Shown piece after piece: positions 35,310 to 43,582 of a stretch of DNA of 64,000 nucleotides. The first letter of the stretch is position 1, and every line of letters starts with the position of its first letter. Source of the stretch: Rhodococcus sp. BP22 (GTDB lineage: Bacteria; Actinomycetota; Actinomycetes; Mycobacteriales; Mycobacteriaceae). The stretch is from positions 403,686 through 467,685 of the forward strand of contig NZ_JACFTB010000005.1 of NCBI RefSeq assembly GCF_014281965.1. The letters run 5' to 3'. The translations under genes and the position numbers were made by a program. The notes below the pieces were generated by a model. The model saw nothing but the letters and a program-made list of their open reading frames with translations, had not been told where the DNA came from and searched no databases.

Positions 35310-35920
35310 TCCGCGGGATTGCGCTCGGCGCCGTGACCACGAGCTGGAGCACTTCTGTCTTGCCGCGGTTGGCTTTGTCCGACCGGCACAATGCTGTCGC
35401 GAATCTCGCGTTCGGTATCGGCACGACCGTCCTCGCCCGCACGCTCGGCATCCGCCCCGCCGGGCTTCGGCGTTCGTCCTGGCGTTCCGGGCTCGCCTGG
35501 GGAACCGCGGTCGGAGCTGTCCCTGTGGTGGGCGCAGTCGTCATCGCGGCCCAACCGTCGTGGCTGGAGCGCGTGCGTCCATCCGAAAATGACCTGGCCG
35601 AGTGGATCCTGTTTCGCATTCCGTTCGGAACCGTCGTGTGCGAGGAGCTCGTTTTTCGAAGCGTGTTCGACGCAGTAGCACCCGCACTGTCGCCAATGTT
35701 CATCGGGCTGTGGCACATTCGCCCGGCACGGACAGCAGGCGATTCGGTGGTGGGCACCGTTGTCTTCACCGCGGCCGCGGGGGTCATGTTCTCGTGGCTA
35801 CGGCGACGCAGCGGCAGCATCCTCGCTCCTGCGCTGATGCATCTGTCGGTCAACGTCAGTGGGGCGGTTCTGGCTGGAACCAGACTAAGCGCTGGAACCA
35901 GGCCGCTGGAACTAGGCTGA
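35306..35920 (+). CDS. CPBP-family intramembrane metalloprotease
   Basis: A 204-residue membrane protein of the CAAX-protease/bacteriocin-processing (CPBP, Abi) family. The three catalytic motifs are in order: VCEELVFRSVF (Glu113, Glu114 and Arg118), the FxxxH-type segment FIGLWHIRP, and HLSVNVSG near the end. About five hydrophobic segments. It starts with GTG overlapping the hydrolase stop by 4 bp, so the two are co-translated, and it corresponds to Rv0804. The C-terminal tail is built from a thrice-repeated 10-bp word, GCTGGAACCA (35873, 35891, 35905 with one change). Substrate unknown. Confidence 0.82.
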   Translation: MIRGIALGAVTTSWSTSVLPRLALSDRHNAVANLAFGIGTTVLARTLGIRPAGLRRSSWRSGLAWGTAVGAVPVVGAVVIAAQPSWLERVRPSENDLAEWILFRIPFGTVVCEELVFRSVFDAVAPALSPMFIGLWHIRPARTAGDSVVGTVVFTAAAGVMFSWLRRRSGSILAPALMHLSVNVSGAVLAGTRLSAGTRPLELG

Positions 35921-35924
35921 GGCG

Positions 35925-36326
35925 ATGGCGCCGAGCAAACTCGTAACCCCCGAACAGGTACGCGACGCCGTGCTGGCCGTCGCCGACTGGACCAGAGGCA
36001 AGGACGTCGAGAAGCCCTCACGTGCCGCGCTCGCCGATGCAGTTCGGACCACCGTACGCACGCTCGCGCAGGTCGCACCGGGTTCGAGCGTGGAGGTTCG
36101 GGTTCCGCCCTTCGTGGCGGTGCAGTGCATCGCCGGCCCGCGGCACACCCGCGGCACGCCGCCGAACGTCGTCGAGACGGATCCGTACACCTGGTTGCAG
36201 ATAGCGACAGGGGTCCGCACCTTCGACGATGCGCTGAAAGATGGATCCATCACAGCCTCCGGCAGTCGGGCGGGTGACGTCGCACACTGGTTGCCGATCA
36301 TGCGGCTGCCGATCCTGCGGGAATAA
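35925..36326 (+). CDS. Sterol carrier-like (SCP2-related) family protein
   Basis: A small soluble protein of 133 residues, equivalent to Rv0807 of M. tuberculosis beside purF. Sequence: TPEQVRDAVLAVADWTRGKDVEKPSR, VRTLAQVAPGSSVEVRVPPFVAVQCIAGPRHTRGTPPNVVETDPYTWLQIATG (the region similar to bacterial sterol-carrier domains, given here only as an extended stretch of alternating strand and loop), and ITASGSRAGDVAHWLPI. The family annotation is by resemblance, and lipid binding has not been shown. It starts 4 bp after the protease gene, so it probably ends a purL-led transcript. Confidence 0.75.
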   Translation: MAPSKLVTPEQVRDAVLAVADWTRGKDVEKPSRAALADAVRTTVRTLAQVAPGSSVEVRVPPFVAVQCIAGPRHTRGTPPNVVETDPYTWLQIATGVRTFDDALKDGSITASGSRAGDVAHWLPIMRLPILRE

Positions 36327-36381
36327 GCCTCCCGAGGGAATGCTGAGCACGTACGATGCGTTGGCTCTTGCCGTGGGCCCG

Positions 36382-36387
36382 TAGACT
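36382..36387 (+). promoter_or_regulatory. Putative -10 box of purF (TAGACT)
   Basis: TAGACT lies 36 nt before the purF GTG, implying a leader of about 30 nt with the ribosome site AGGGAG. It is the third pur promoter with this exact hexamer. Confidence 0.45.
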
Positions 36388-36423
36388 GGTCTCACCCCCC
36401 GCCCTCGTCCCCATTAGGGAGCA

Positions 36424-37995
36424 GTGCCAGTGACCAACGCCGAGTTGTCGGTCGACAGTCCGAATCTTTTGGTAGGAAAACCGCTGGACGTACCCGAAAG
36501 TGAGCCGCGAGAAGAGTGCGGCGTCTTCGGTGTATGGGCTCCAGGCGAGGATGTGGCAAAACTTACCTATTACGGGCTGTATGCGTTGCAACACAGAGGC
36601 CAGGAGGCTGCGGGTATCGCCGTCTCCGACGGCGCACAGGTGCTGGTCTTCAAAGACCTAGGACTCGTCAGCCAGGTATTCGACGAGCAGACCCTCGGCG
36701 CCATGCCGGGGCACGTCGCCATCGGACACTGCCGCTACTCCACGAGCGGTTCGGTCATCTGGGAGAACGCGCAGCCCATTTTCCGTACGACCACTGCCGG
36801 AACGGGCATCGCGCTCGGCCACAACGGAAACCTGGTCAACTTCGCCGAACTTGCCACCAGAGCTCGCGATGCAGGTCTCATCAGCGACCGACTCCAGGGC
36901 AACGGGACGTCGGATTCCGACGTCGTGACAGCCCTGCTGGCCCACAAGGCCGCCGATCGCACCATCGAGCAGGCTGCGATGGAACTGTTGCCGACGCTCG
37001 AGGGTGCCTTCTGCCTCACCTTCATGGACGAGCACACGCTGTACGCCGCGCGTGATCCGCATGGCGTACGACCGCTGTCGTTGGGGCGGCTCGATCGGGG
37101 TTGGGTCGTAGCCAGTGAAACGGCTGCACTCGATATCGTCGGTGCCGCGTTTGTACGCGACATCGAGCCCGGTGAACTGCTCGCCATCGACGCCGATGGT
37201 GTTCGATCCTCACGTTTCGCCTCCCCTGAGCCCAAGGGCTGCGTGTTCGAATACGTGTACCTGGCCCGTCCCGACAGCGTCATCGGCGGCCGATCCGTGC
37301 ACTCCACTCGGGTCGAGATCGGTCGACGGCTCGCGAAGGAACACCCCGCCGAGGGTGATCTGGTCATTCCGGTTCCAGAGAGCGGCACTCCGGCAGCGGT
37401 CGGGTTTGCACAGGGCTCGGGCATTCCGTACGGCCAGGGACTGATGAAGAACGCCTACGTCGGGCGAACGTTCATCCAGCCGTCGCAGACCATTCGTCAG
37501 CTCGGTATTCGGCTCAAGCTCAATCCGCTCAAGGAAGTCATTCGCGGTAAGCGTCTGATCGTGGTCGACGACTCGATCGTGCGCGGCAACACGCAACGCG
37601 CCCTCATCCGAATGCTGCGCGAGGCGGGCGCACTCGAGATCCACGTGCGGATCGCGTCGCCGCCCGTTCGCTGGCCATGCTTCTACGGCATCGACTTCGC
37701 CTCACCGGCAGAGCTGATCGCCAACGGCGTCGATTCCGGGGACGGAATCCTGGAAGGTGTGCGTCAGGCCATCGGTGCCGACTCCCTCGGTTACATCTCG
37801 ATAGAGGGGATGGTTGCGGCATCGGAGCAGCCCGAATCAAGGCTCTGTACTGCATGTTTCACGGGCGAGTACCCGATTGCCCTTCCTCCGGACAATGCTC
37901 TCGGCAAGCATGTGCTCGAAGGCATGCTTGCAACGGCCGCCGGCCAACAGACCGAGACGGACAACGCCAACGCGAGCGCGCTGAGCAGACCGTAG
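36424..37995 (+). CDS. purF: Amidophosphoribosyltransferase
   Basis: First committed enzyme of purine synthesis, making phosphoribosylamine from PRPP and glutamine. 523 residues. A propeptide of about 31 residues precedes Cys32 in REECGVFGVWAPGEDV; cleavage exposes this N-terminal nucleophile of the glutaminase domain (LQHRGQEAAGIAVSDG, CRYSTSG, GHNGNLVN). The phosphoribosyl domain carries VVDDSIVRGNTQRALIRML. SRLCTACFTGEYP supplies cysteines for the 4Fe-4S cluster of the Bacillus-type, AMP/GMP-feedback-controlled enzyme. The GTG at 36424 follows AGGGAGCA; a GTG two codons later is an alternative. purM follows after 179 bp. Confidence 0.96.
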   Translation: MPVTNAELSVDSPNLLVGKPLDVPESEPREECGVFGVWAPGEDVAKLTYYGLYALQHRGQEAAGIAVSDGAQVLVFKDLGLVSQVFDEQTLGAMPGHVAIGHCRYSTSGSVIWENAQPIFRTTTAGTGIALGHNGNLVNFAELATRARDAGLISDRLQGNGTSDSDVVTALLAHKAADRTIEQAAMELLPTLEGAFCLTFMDEHTLYAARDPHGVRPLSLGRLDRGWVVASETAALDIVGAAFVRDIEPGELLAIDADGVRSSRFASPEPKGCVFEYVYLARPDSVIGGRSVHSTRVEIGRRLAKEHPAEGDLVIPVPESGTPAAVGFAQGSGIPYGQGLMKNAYVGRTFIQPSQTIRQLGIRLKLNPLKEVIRGKRLIVVDDSIVRGNTQRALIRMLREAGALEIHVRIASPPVRWPCFYGIDFASPAELIANGVDSGDGILEGVRQAIGADSLGYISIEGMVAASEQPESRLCTACFTGEYPIALPPDNALGKHVLEGMLATAAGQQTETDNANASALSRP

Positions 37996-38174
37996 TCTCG
38001 TGTGAGCTTCTGCCTCGTGTGATCGTCGTTACGTCCTATTCGGCGATGTCGACGTCACAACCAGTCGACTAGGTCTGTCGTGTTCCCGGACGATTGCTCG
38101 CTCCGGTACCGTGAGAGCGCACTATGCGCACCACGCGCGAAGACAAACAGTACGAGCACACAGGCTGGAGCCGC

Positions 38175-39275
38175 ATGACCGAGGAAACCCGACCACCGAG
38201 CGCAACCTCCTCTGGTGGTGCTTCCTACGCCTCGGCAGGCGTCGACATCGCCGCAGGGGACCGAGCGGTCGAACTGTTCGCCCCCCTCGCCAAGAAGGCG
38301 AGTCGACCCGAGGTCATGGGCGGTCTTGGCGGATTCGCCGGACTGTTCGCGCTCAAGAGCGACTACCGGGAGCCGATTCTCGCCGCCTCGACAGACGGGG
38401 TAGGCACCAAGGTCGCCGTCGCGCAGGCGATGGGCAAGCACGACACCCTCGGATTGGATCTCGTGGCGATGGTCGTCGACGACTTGGTCGTTTGCGGAGC
38501 TGAGCCGCTGTTCCTGCAGGATTACATCGCCGTCGGCCGCGTAGTGCCGGAAATGGTCGCTGAGCTCGTCAAGGGCATTGCAGACGGCTGTGTCATTGCG
38601 GGCTGTGCGCTTCTCGGAGGCGAGACGGCCGAGCATCCAGGTCTGATGGCAGACGGAGACTACGACCTGTCGGCAACCGGGGTAGGCGTGGTCGAAGCCG
38701 ATTCGGTTCTGGGCCCCGATCGAGTGCGCCCCGGCGACGTCGTGATCGGAATGGGATCCTCGGGTCTGCACTCCAACGGGTACTCCCTCGCGCGCAAGGT
38801 TCTGCTCGAGATCAACCACATGGACCTCGGCGGTCACGTCGAAGAGTTCGGCCGCACTCTCGGTGAGGAGCTGCTCGAGCCCACCAAGATCTATGCCAAG
38901 GACTGCCTGGCGTTGGCTGCCGAGACCGAGGTGCGGACGTTCTGTCACGTCACCGGCGGCGGGTTGGCGAACAACCTGGGACGCGTCATGCCCGCAGGGC
39001 TCGTAGCCGAACTGGACCGTGGAACGTGGAGTCCGGCACCGGTGTTCTCACTGATCGCTCAGCGTGGACGCGTCGAACGCAGCGAGATGGAGCAGACGTT
39101 CAATATGGGGGTCGGCATGGTCGCCATCGTGGCGCCCGAGGACGTGGACCGTGCACTCGCTGTCCTGACTGCACGACACATCGAATGCTGGACTCTGGGA
39201 ACGGTCAAGAAGTCGACGGACAGTACGGTCGCAACCGAGCGCGCCGTACTGCTGGGAAATCACCCACGCTTCTGA
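38175..39275 (+). CDS. purM: Phosphoribosylformylglycinamidine cyclo-ligase (AIR synthetase)
   Basis: Closes the imidazole ring to AIR with ATP. 366 residues from the ATG at 38175 (MTEETRPPSATSSGG); an ATG 51 bp upstream would add 17 residues without family resemblance. Landmarks: SYASAGVDIAAGDRAVELF, LAASTDGVGTKVAVAQAMG, CGAEPLFLQDYIAVG, GGETAEHPGLMADGDYDLS, GSSGLHSNGYSLARK, CHVTGGGLANNLGRVMP and TFNMGVGMV, all standard PurM/PurL-superfamily blocks. A possible -10 (TACCGT, 38107-38112) lies upstream. The 179-bp gap to purF shows no other gene. A 26-bp stem terminator follows. Confidence 0.95.
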   Translation: MTEETRPPSATSSGGASYASAGVDIAAGDRAVELFAPLAKKASRPEVMGGLGGFAGLFALKSDYREPILAASTDGVGTKVAVAQAMGKHDTLGLDLVAMVVDDLVVCGAEPLFLQDYIAVGRVVPEMVAELVKGIADGCVIAGCALLGGETAEHPGLMADGDYDLSATGVGVVEADSVLGPDRVRPGDVVIGMGSSGLHSNGYSLARKVLLEINHMDLGGHVEEFGRTLGEELLEPTKIYAKDCLALAAETEVRTFCHVTGGGLANNLGRVMPAGLVAELDRGTWSPAPVFSLIAQRGRVERSEMEQTFNMGVGMVAIVAPEDVDRALAVLTARHIECWTLGTVKKSTDSTVATERAVLLGNHPRF

Positions 39276-39305
39276 GCGCCAAGCGACCTATGACAACTGC
39301 AGGGA

Positions 39306-39358
39306 ATCTATACAACTGAGGGGGAGCCGCAGTGCGGCTCCCCCTCAGTTGTATAGAT
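39306..39358. terminator. 26-bp perfect-stem hairpin after purM
   Basis: The arms 39306-39331 (starting ATCTATACAACTGAGG) and 39333-39358 (ending CTCAGTTGTATAGAT) are perfect reverse complements around a single G. It sits between purM and the convergent DUF3073 gene and would stop transcription from both sides. Confidence 0.85.
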
Positions 39359-39364
39359 CGCAGG

Positions 39365-39580
39365 TCAGCGTCGCCAGTCCTCGTATTCATCCTCTTCGAC
39401 GCGGGTGTAGCTTTCCGCGTCCGAGGAGGATATGCCGCCCGAGGTAATGCCGCCACGGTGGGACTTGGACGAACCGCCGGAGAGTTCTCTTTGTAAACTC
39501 TCCAAGTCCGTTGTTGGAGAGCTGTACTTGAGCTCACGAGCGACCTTTGTCTGCTTTGCCTTAGCCCTGCCTCGGCCCAT
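39365..39580 (-). CDS. DUF3073 domain protein
   Basis: A 71-residue, highly charged small protein conserved next to purM in actinobacteria (Rv0810c in M. tuberculosis). It begins MGRGRAKAKQTKVARELKYS, a basic N-terminus, and ends in a very acidic, aromatic tail, YTRVEEDEYEDWRR. A Ser/Gly-rich hinge joins them (LSGGSSKSHRGGITSGGISS). This strong charge asymmetry suggests nucleic-acid or protein contacts, but no function is known. The ATG at 39580 gives the family N-terminus and follows GAGGGGG; longer frames upstream are not conserved. Confidence 0.85.
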   Translation of the reverse strand: MGRGRAKAKQTKVARELKYSSPTTDLESLQRELSGGSSKSHRGGITSGGISSSDAESYTRVEEDEYEDWRR

Positions 39581-39836
39581 GGCGTTGCCCCCTCGCGGAC
39601 TTGCGGGGCGGCCTGGGGAAATTTGGGCGCCCCGTTGGTTTTGGTATTTCTTCCTGGACCACACTCTAGCGCGAGAACGGCCCAGATGCTCATACGCCTC
39701 CGGGTAGCGTTATTCCTGCTTATATGTATGGCCGGTCAAGAGGTGCCGGTCAGGGCTGCTGGCCTGCGGCAATGCCCGTAGCGTCGGTAAAGAGTCACGA
39801 AGACGCATCGCGACGCAAAATTGGCCTGTCTTGCGA

Positions 39837-40967
39837 TTACCTCCCGCGGAGCCGATCGATTGCTGCACGGCCCGCCTGAACGTCGTCGTAGTTCGGAATC
39901 GAATCCGGGTCGATCGACGCAGCACACGGACCGACTACCAACTCGGTGCCGGCAGGAATGGTTCGCTTGATCAGAGCCAACGCGATGGGACCGAGTTCGA
40001 AGTGATCGACGACGGTGCCGAGCCGGCCGACGGTCCGACCTCCGGCCGTCACCGGATCCCCCGTTTCGGGCCTGCCGTCGGCAGAACCGTCGAGATGAAG
40101 AAGAACCAGATGGCGGGGTGGTCGACCCAGGTTGTGCACGCGCGCGACGGTCTCCTGCCCGCGGTAGCAACCCTTGCTCAGATGCACGGCGCCGAGTTCG
40201 GCAACTCCGCCGATCCAACGGACCTCGTGGGGGATGGTCTTCTCGTCGGTGTCGACACCGACACGGGGTCGAATCGACTCCACCCGCAGCGCCTCGTATG
40301 TCCAGGTACCGGCGGGGGTCGCGCCCTGCTCGCGCAACTTCTTGAACCACGCGGTCAGCGACGTGCGCGGGACGAGTAGGTCGTATGCGTTCTGGCCGGG
40401 CCACGGCATCCGCCGGATGAACCCGCCACCTTCGAGGGGGAGTGCGGCATAGAAGTCTTCGGGGGTCGGCGCACCGGCAGCCTCGAGGACTCGATGCGCG
40501 TCCGAGCCGAGCACGCTCAAGACCGCGAGTTCGTGGCCTTCCCGAGGCTCGGCTTTGGACCAGAACACCATCTTCTTCAGGAACGCGAGGAGATCGGGCC
40601 CGTTGGCGGCCTCGGTGTCGATCCACGTGATGCCGTCGAGATCGGTCTGTACGAAGTGATGCTCGACGCGTCCGTTGATGTCCAGACTCAGGTTCTCTGC
40701 CGACATGCCGTCGGGCAGGTTCTGAACCTGTTGGCTGGAAATCGTATCGAGCCAGGTCAGGCGCTCGTCTCCACTGATCGCTATGACGAAGCGGTTGGAG
40801 CGGTCGATGACTGCCGCAGCAGATGTCGCGTCTCGTTGCTCACCGAAGGGGTTGCCGTAGTGCCAGGCCACGGCATGGTCTGCAGAGTCTTCGGGCGAAG
40901 GCACAGCGCCGGGGAGGGTGAGAAGTGGGCTCGGGTCGATCGGGGCGGTATCGGACACGTCTCCCAT
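39837..40967 (-). CDS. YgfZ/GcvT-like folate-binding protein
   Basis: A 376-residue tetrahydrofolate-dependent protein that helps maintain or repair iron-sulfur enzymes. The YgfZ signature is AVHLSKGCYRGQETVARVHNLG with the conserved cysteine. The GcvT-like N-terminal region has NRFVIAISGDERLTWLDTISSQ and the SLDINGRVEHHFVQ strand. It corresponds to Rv0811c. The open frame reaches far upstream through the tandem repeats but is not protein-like there. ATG 40967 is used. GTG 40958 is an attractive alternative because TACTAT (40966-40971) stands 7 nt before it in a leaderless arrangement. Divergent from pabC across the repeat array. Confidence 0.9.
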   Translation of the reverse strand: MGDVSDTAPIDPSPLLTLPGAVPSPEDSADHAVAWHYGNPFGEQRDATSAAAVIDRSNRFVIAISGDERLTWLDTISSQQVQNLPDGMSAENLSLDINGRVEHHFVQTDLDGITWIDTEAANGPDLLAFLKKMVFWSKAEPREGHELAVLSVLGSDAHRVLEAAGAPTPEDFYAALPLEGGGFIRRMPWPGQNAYDLLVPRTSLTAWFKKLREQGATPAGTWTYEALRVESIRPRVGVDTDEKTIPHEVRWIGGVAELGAVHLSKGCYRGQETVARVHNLGRPPRHLVLLHLDGSADGRPETGDPVTAGGRTVGRLGTVVDHFELGPIALALIKRTIPAGTELVVGPCAASIDPDSIPNYDDVQAGRAAIDRLRGR

Positions 40968-40971
40968 AGTA
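40966..40971 (-). promoter_or_regulatory. Putative leaderless -10 box of the YgfZ-like gene
   Basis: On the minus strand TACTAT is followed by 7 nt and then GTG (40958). If active, translation would begin at GTG 40958, because the box overlaps the ATG at 40967. The repeat array begins 8 bp away. Confidence 0.4.
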
Positions 40972-40979
40972 GGAGCACC

Positions 40980-41111
40980 AGGCAGGAGCGCAGCCTGCGG
41001 AGCGACCCGATCAGGCAGGAGCGCAGCCTGCGGAGCGACCCGATCAGGCGGGAGCGCAGCCTGCGGAGCGACCCGATCAGGCAGGAGCGCAGCCTGGGGA
41101 GCGACCCCACT
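40980..41111. repeat. Four tandem 33-bp repeats between divergent ygfZ-like and pabC-like genes
   Basis: Units start at 40980, 41013, 41046 and 41079. Each reads AGGCAGGAGCGCAGCCTGCG followed by GAGCGACCCGATC. Unit 3 has GGCGGGAG and unit 4 has CTGGGGAG and a diverged end. The shared core matches the reverse complement of the repeats before purB with three differences. The array ends where the pabC -10 begins. Confidence 0.95.
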
Positions 41112-41116
41112 AAGGT
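41111..41116 (+). promoter_or_regulatory. Putative leaderless -10 box of the PabC-like gene
   Basis: TAAGGT fits TANNNT and is followed by exactly 7 nt (GGGCGCC) and the ATG at 41124. It abuts the last repeat unit. Confidence 0.45.
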
Positions 41117-41123
41117 GGGCGCC

Positions 41124-42002
41124 ATGTCCGACCGCGTAGTAGTGACCCTCGATGGGCAAGTTCACGACGCAGACCAACCGCTTCTGTGTGCCGACGACCT
41201 TGCGGCAGTTCGGGGTGACGGAATTTTCGAGACGCTTCTGATTCGGGACGGAGCGGCGTGTGGGGTGGAGAGGCACCTCAGGCGACTGGCTTCCTCGGCG
41301 AGAGCGCTCGATCTGCCTGAGCCCGACTTGGATGACTGGAGGTTGGTCATCGGCCTTGCGGTGGACGAGTGGGAGCGCAAGACGCGGAGCGAGGGTGCGC
41401 TGCGGGTGGTGTTGAGTCGCGGCAGGGAGAGCGGCGGCGGCCCGACGGGTTATGCGACCGTGGGTCCACTGCACGAACGGGTTGCCAAGGCCCGTGCCGA
41501 AGGGGTGTCGGCTATCACTCTCGGTCGTGGGTACTCGGTGGATTTTGCCGCGGCGGCGCCGTGGCAGTTGATGGGGGCCAAGACGCTGTCGTATGCGACC
41601 AACATGGCCGCGTTGCGGTATGCCGCCCAGCAGGGTGCCGACGAGGTGATTTACACCAGCAACGAGGGGCAGGTCCTCGAGGGGCCGCGGTCCACGGTGG
41701 TCATCTCCCGCGGTAAGACACTGATCACACCGCCGGTCGAGCACGGGATCCTGGCGGGTACCACTGTCGACGCTTTGTTCGACGTCGCGACCGCAAAGGG
41801 ATACACCTGCGAGAGGTCGAACATCTTTCCCGCGGATCTGATTGCTGCAGAGGGTGTTTGGTTGATCTCGAGTATCACGCTCGCGGCGCGTGTCGTCACC
41901 CTGAACGGGGTCACGCTGGGCACTCCTGACAACGCCGACGACATCCGTTCGATGGTCGATTTCGCGATCGAACGTGGGGAGGGTGACACTGTCGACGCTT
42001 GA
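41124..42002 (+). CDS. pabC: Aminodeoxychorismate lyase-type class IV PLP enzyme
   Basis: A 292-residue fold-type IV PLP enzyme, equivalent to Rv0812. PabC splits 4-amino-4-deoxychorismate into p-aminobenzoate, the aromatic precursor of folate, and pyruvate. Landmarks: RGDGIFETLLIRDG, the PLP lysine in LMGAKTLSYATNMAALRYA, YTSNEGQVLEGPRSTVV (phosphate-contacting region with the key Glu), and HGILAGTTVDALF. D-amino acid or branched-chain aminotransferases share the fold, so the exact activity is inferred from context: the divergent neighbour is a folate-binding protein. A small hairpin follows the stop. Confidence 0.85.
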   Translation: MSDRVVVTLDGQVHDADQPLLCADDLAAVRGDGIFETLLIRDGAACGVERHLRRLASSARALDLPEPDLDDWRLVIGLAVDEWERKTRSEGALRVVLSRGRESGGGPTGYATVGPLHERVAKARAEGVSAITLGRGYSVDFAAAAPWQLMGAKTLSYATNMAALRYAAQQGADEVIYTSNEGQVLEGPRSTVVISRGKTLITPPVEHGILAGTTVDALFDVATAKGYTCERSNIFPADLIAAEGVWLISSITLAARVVTLNGVTLGTPDNADDIRSMVDFAIERGEGDTVDA

Positions 42003-42003
42003 G

Positions 42004-42022
42004 CTACTACTTCGCGTAGTAG
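42004..42022 (+). terminator. Short hairpin after the PabC-like gene
   Basis: CTACTAC (42004-42010) pairs with GTAGTAG (42016-42022) around TTCGC, directly after the stop codon. A weak terminator, or an mRNA end structure, upstream of the cyd operon. Confidence 0.5.
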
Positions 42023-42104
42023 TAATCTAGGATTCGCTGCAACAAGCCCGCGTGAGCGGTAACTTCAGTTACCTGCCCCGGGGGGCGGGAGAGTCGGAGT
42101 CGTC

Positions 42105-43571
42105 ATGGATACCCTGGACATTTCGAGGTGGCAATTCGGTATCACCACCGTCTACCACTTCATTCTCGTTCCGCTGACGATCGGTCTTGCCCCGATCATC
42201 GCGGCGATGCAGACGATGTGGGTGATCACCAAGAAGGACTCCTGGTATCGACTCACCAAGTTCTTCGGAAAGCTTTTCCTCATCAACTTCGCGCTCGGTG
42301 TCGCAACCGGCATCGTTCAGGAGTTCCAGTTCGGCATGAACTGGAGCGAGTACTCCCGCTTCGTCGGTGACGTCTTCGGTGCACCGCTCGCGCTGGAAGG
42401 GCTCGTCGCGTTCTTCCTCGAGTCGACCTTCCTCGGACTGTGGATATTCGGATGGGGCCGGCTGCCCAAACTTGTTCACCTGGCCACGATTTGGCTCGTC
42501 GCTATCGGTGTCAACGCCTCCGCCTTCTTCATCATCGCCGCCAACTCGTTCATGCAACATCCAGTCGGTGCGATCTACAACGAAGAGACCGGTCGCGCGG
42601 AACTGACGAGTATCTGGGAACTGCTCACCAACAACACCGCCCTCGCTGCATTTCCGCACGCCGTCGCCGGTGCATTCCTGACGGCCGGAACGTTCGTCGC
42701 CGGGATCTCGGGCTGGTGGATGGTCCGCGAGGCACGCAAGGGTCGCGACACCAACTCGCGGAGCATGTTCCGACCGGCCGCTCGAATGTCCTTCGTGGTC
42801 ATGATCCTGTCCGGCATCGCGCTGATCTACACCGGTGACGTCCAGGGCAAGCTCATGTTCGAGCAGCAACCCATGAAGATGGCCTCGGCAGAATCGCTCT
42901 GCCACACCGAAACCGATCCGGACTTCTCGATCCTGACTGTAGGCACTCACAACAACTGCGACGGCGTAACCCACGTTCTCGAAGTGCCGTTCGTGCTGCC
43001 CTACCTTGCCGAGGGGCAGTTCTCCGGAGTCACCCTTCAGGGCGTCGAAGACCTGCAACTTCAGTACGAACAGCAATTCGGACCGGGCAACTACCGACCC
43101 AACCTGTTCGTCACCTACTGGGCATTCCGCGCGATGATCGGCCTGGCCGCGGGCTCGGCACTGCTCGCGATCGCCGGACTCTGGGTGACCAGAGGTGGAC
43201 GCGTCCCGAACCAGCGCTGGTTCTCCTGGCTGAGCCTCGCCGCGATCCCGACGCCTTTCCTGGCCAACAGTGCCGGCTGGATCTTCACCGAAATGGGACG
43301 TCAGCCGTGGGTTGTCGCTCCCAACCCGACCGGTGTCGATCGAATCAGACTCACTGTCGATCAGGGAGTGTCCGATCACCCGGCTTCCCTCGTCGTTGCC
43401 TCGCTGGTGACGTTCACGGTGGTCTACGCAGCTCTTGGCGTCGTGTGGTACTACCTCCTCCACAAATATGTAGTCGAAGGCCCGCTCGAACACGATCAGC
43501 ACCCGCCGGGTAGCGATCAGGACGATCCGACGGATGACGACGCTCCGCAACAACTCTCGTTCGCGTACTGA
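42105..43571 (+). CDS. cydA: Cytochrome bd ubiquinol/menaquinol oxidase subunit I
   Basis: The catalytic subunit of the high-affinity terminal oxidase, 488 residues with nine or so membrane helices. MDTLDISRWQFGITTVYHFILVPLTIG places the haem ligand at His18. FPHAVAGAFLTAGTFV carries the haem b558 His, and GWIFTEMGRQPWVV is the end of the quinol-binding Q loop, which here has the short actinobacterial form. It works with CydB in the plasma membrane and allows respiration at low oxygen. The ATG is preceded by GGCGGGAGAG and GGAG. First gene of a cydABDC operon. Confidence 0.96.
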   Translation: MDTLDISRWQFGITTVYHFILVPLTIGLAPIIAAMQTMWVITKKDSWYRLTKFFGKLFLINFALGVATGIVQEFQFGMNWSEYSRFVGDVFGAPLALEGLVAFFLESTFLGLWIFGWGRLPKLVHLATIWLVAIGVNASAFFIIAANSFMQHPVGAIYNEETGRAELTSIWELLTNNTALAAFPHAVAGAFLTAGTFVAGISGWWMVREARKGRDTNSRSMFRPAARMSFVVMILSGIALIYTGDVQGKLMFEQQPMKMASAESLCHTETDPDFSILTVGTHNNCDGVTHVLEVPFVLPYLAEGQFSGVTLQGVEDLQLQYEQQFGPGNYRPNLFVTYWAFRAMIGLAAGSALLAIAGLWVTRGGRVPNQRWFSWLSLAAIPTPFLANSAGWIFTEMGRQPWVVAPNPTGVDRIRLTVDQGVSDHPASLVVASLVTFTVVYAALGVVWYYLLHKYVVEGPLEHDQHPPGSDQDDPTDDDAPQQLSFAY

Positions 43572-43582
43572 GGGGAACGGTC

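Noticed and set aside
35873..35914. Three GCTGGAACCA words at the end of the CPBP gene as a binding array
   Set aside because: Spacing is irregular (18 and 14 bp) and the words are inside the coding tail. Slippage is enough to explain them.
37996..38174. An extra small gene between purF and purM
   Set aside because: No frame has both a ribosome site and protein-like sequence; I see only a possible -10 (TACCGT) and a loose direct repeat of CTCGTGTGA.
40980..41111. The 33-bp tandem units as a CRISPR array
   Set aside because: There are no unique spacers: the units follow each other directly with a 6-7-bp junction, and no cas gene is nearby.
40968..41744. Extension of the YgfZ-like frame through the repeat array and over pabC
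   Set aside because: It consists of repeat-encoded PDRVAPQAA units and antisense of a conserved PLP enzyme; the domain begins at 40967 or 40958.
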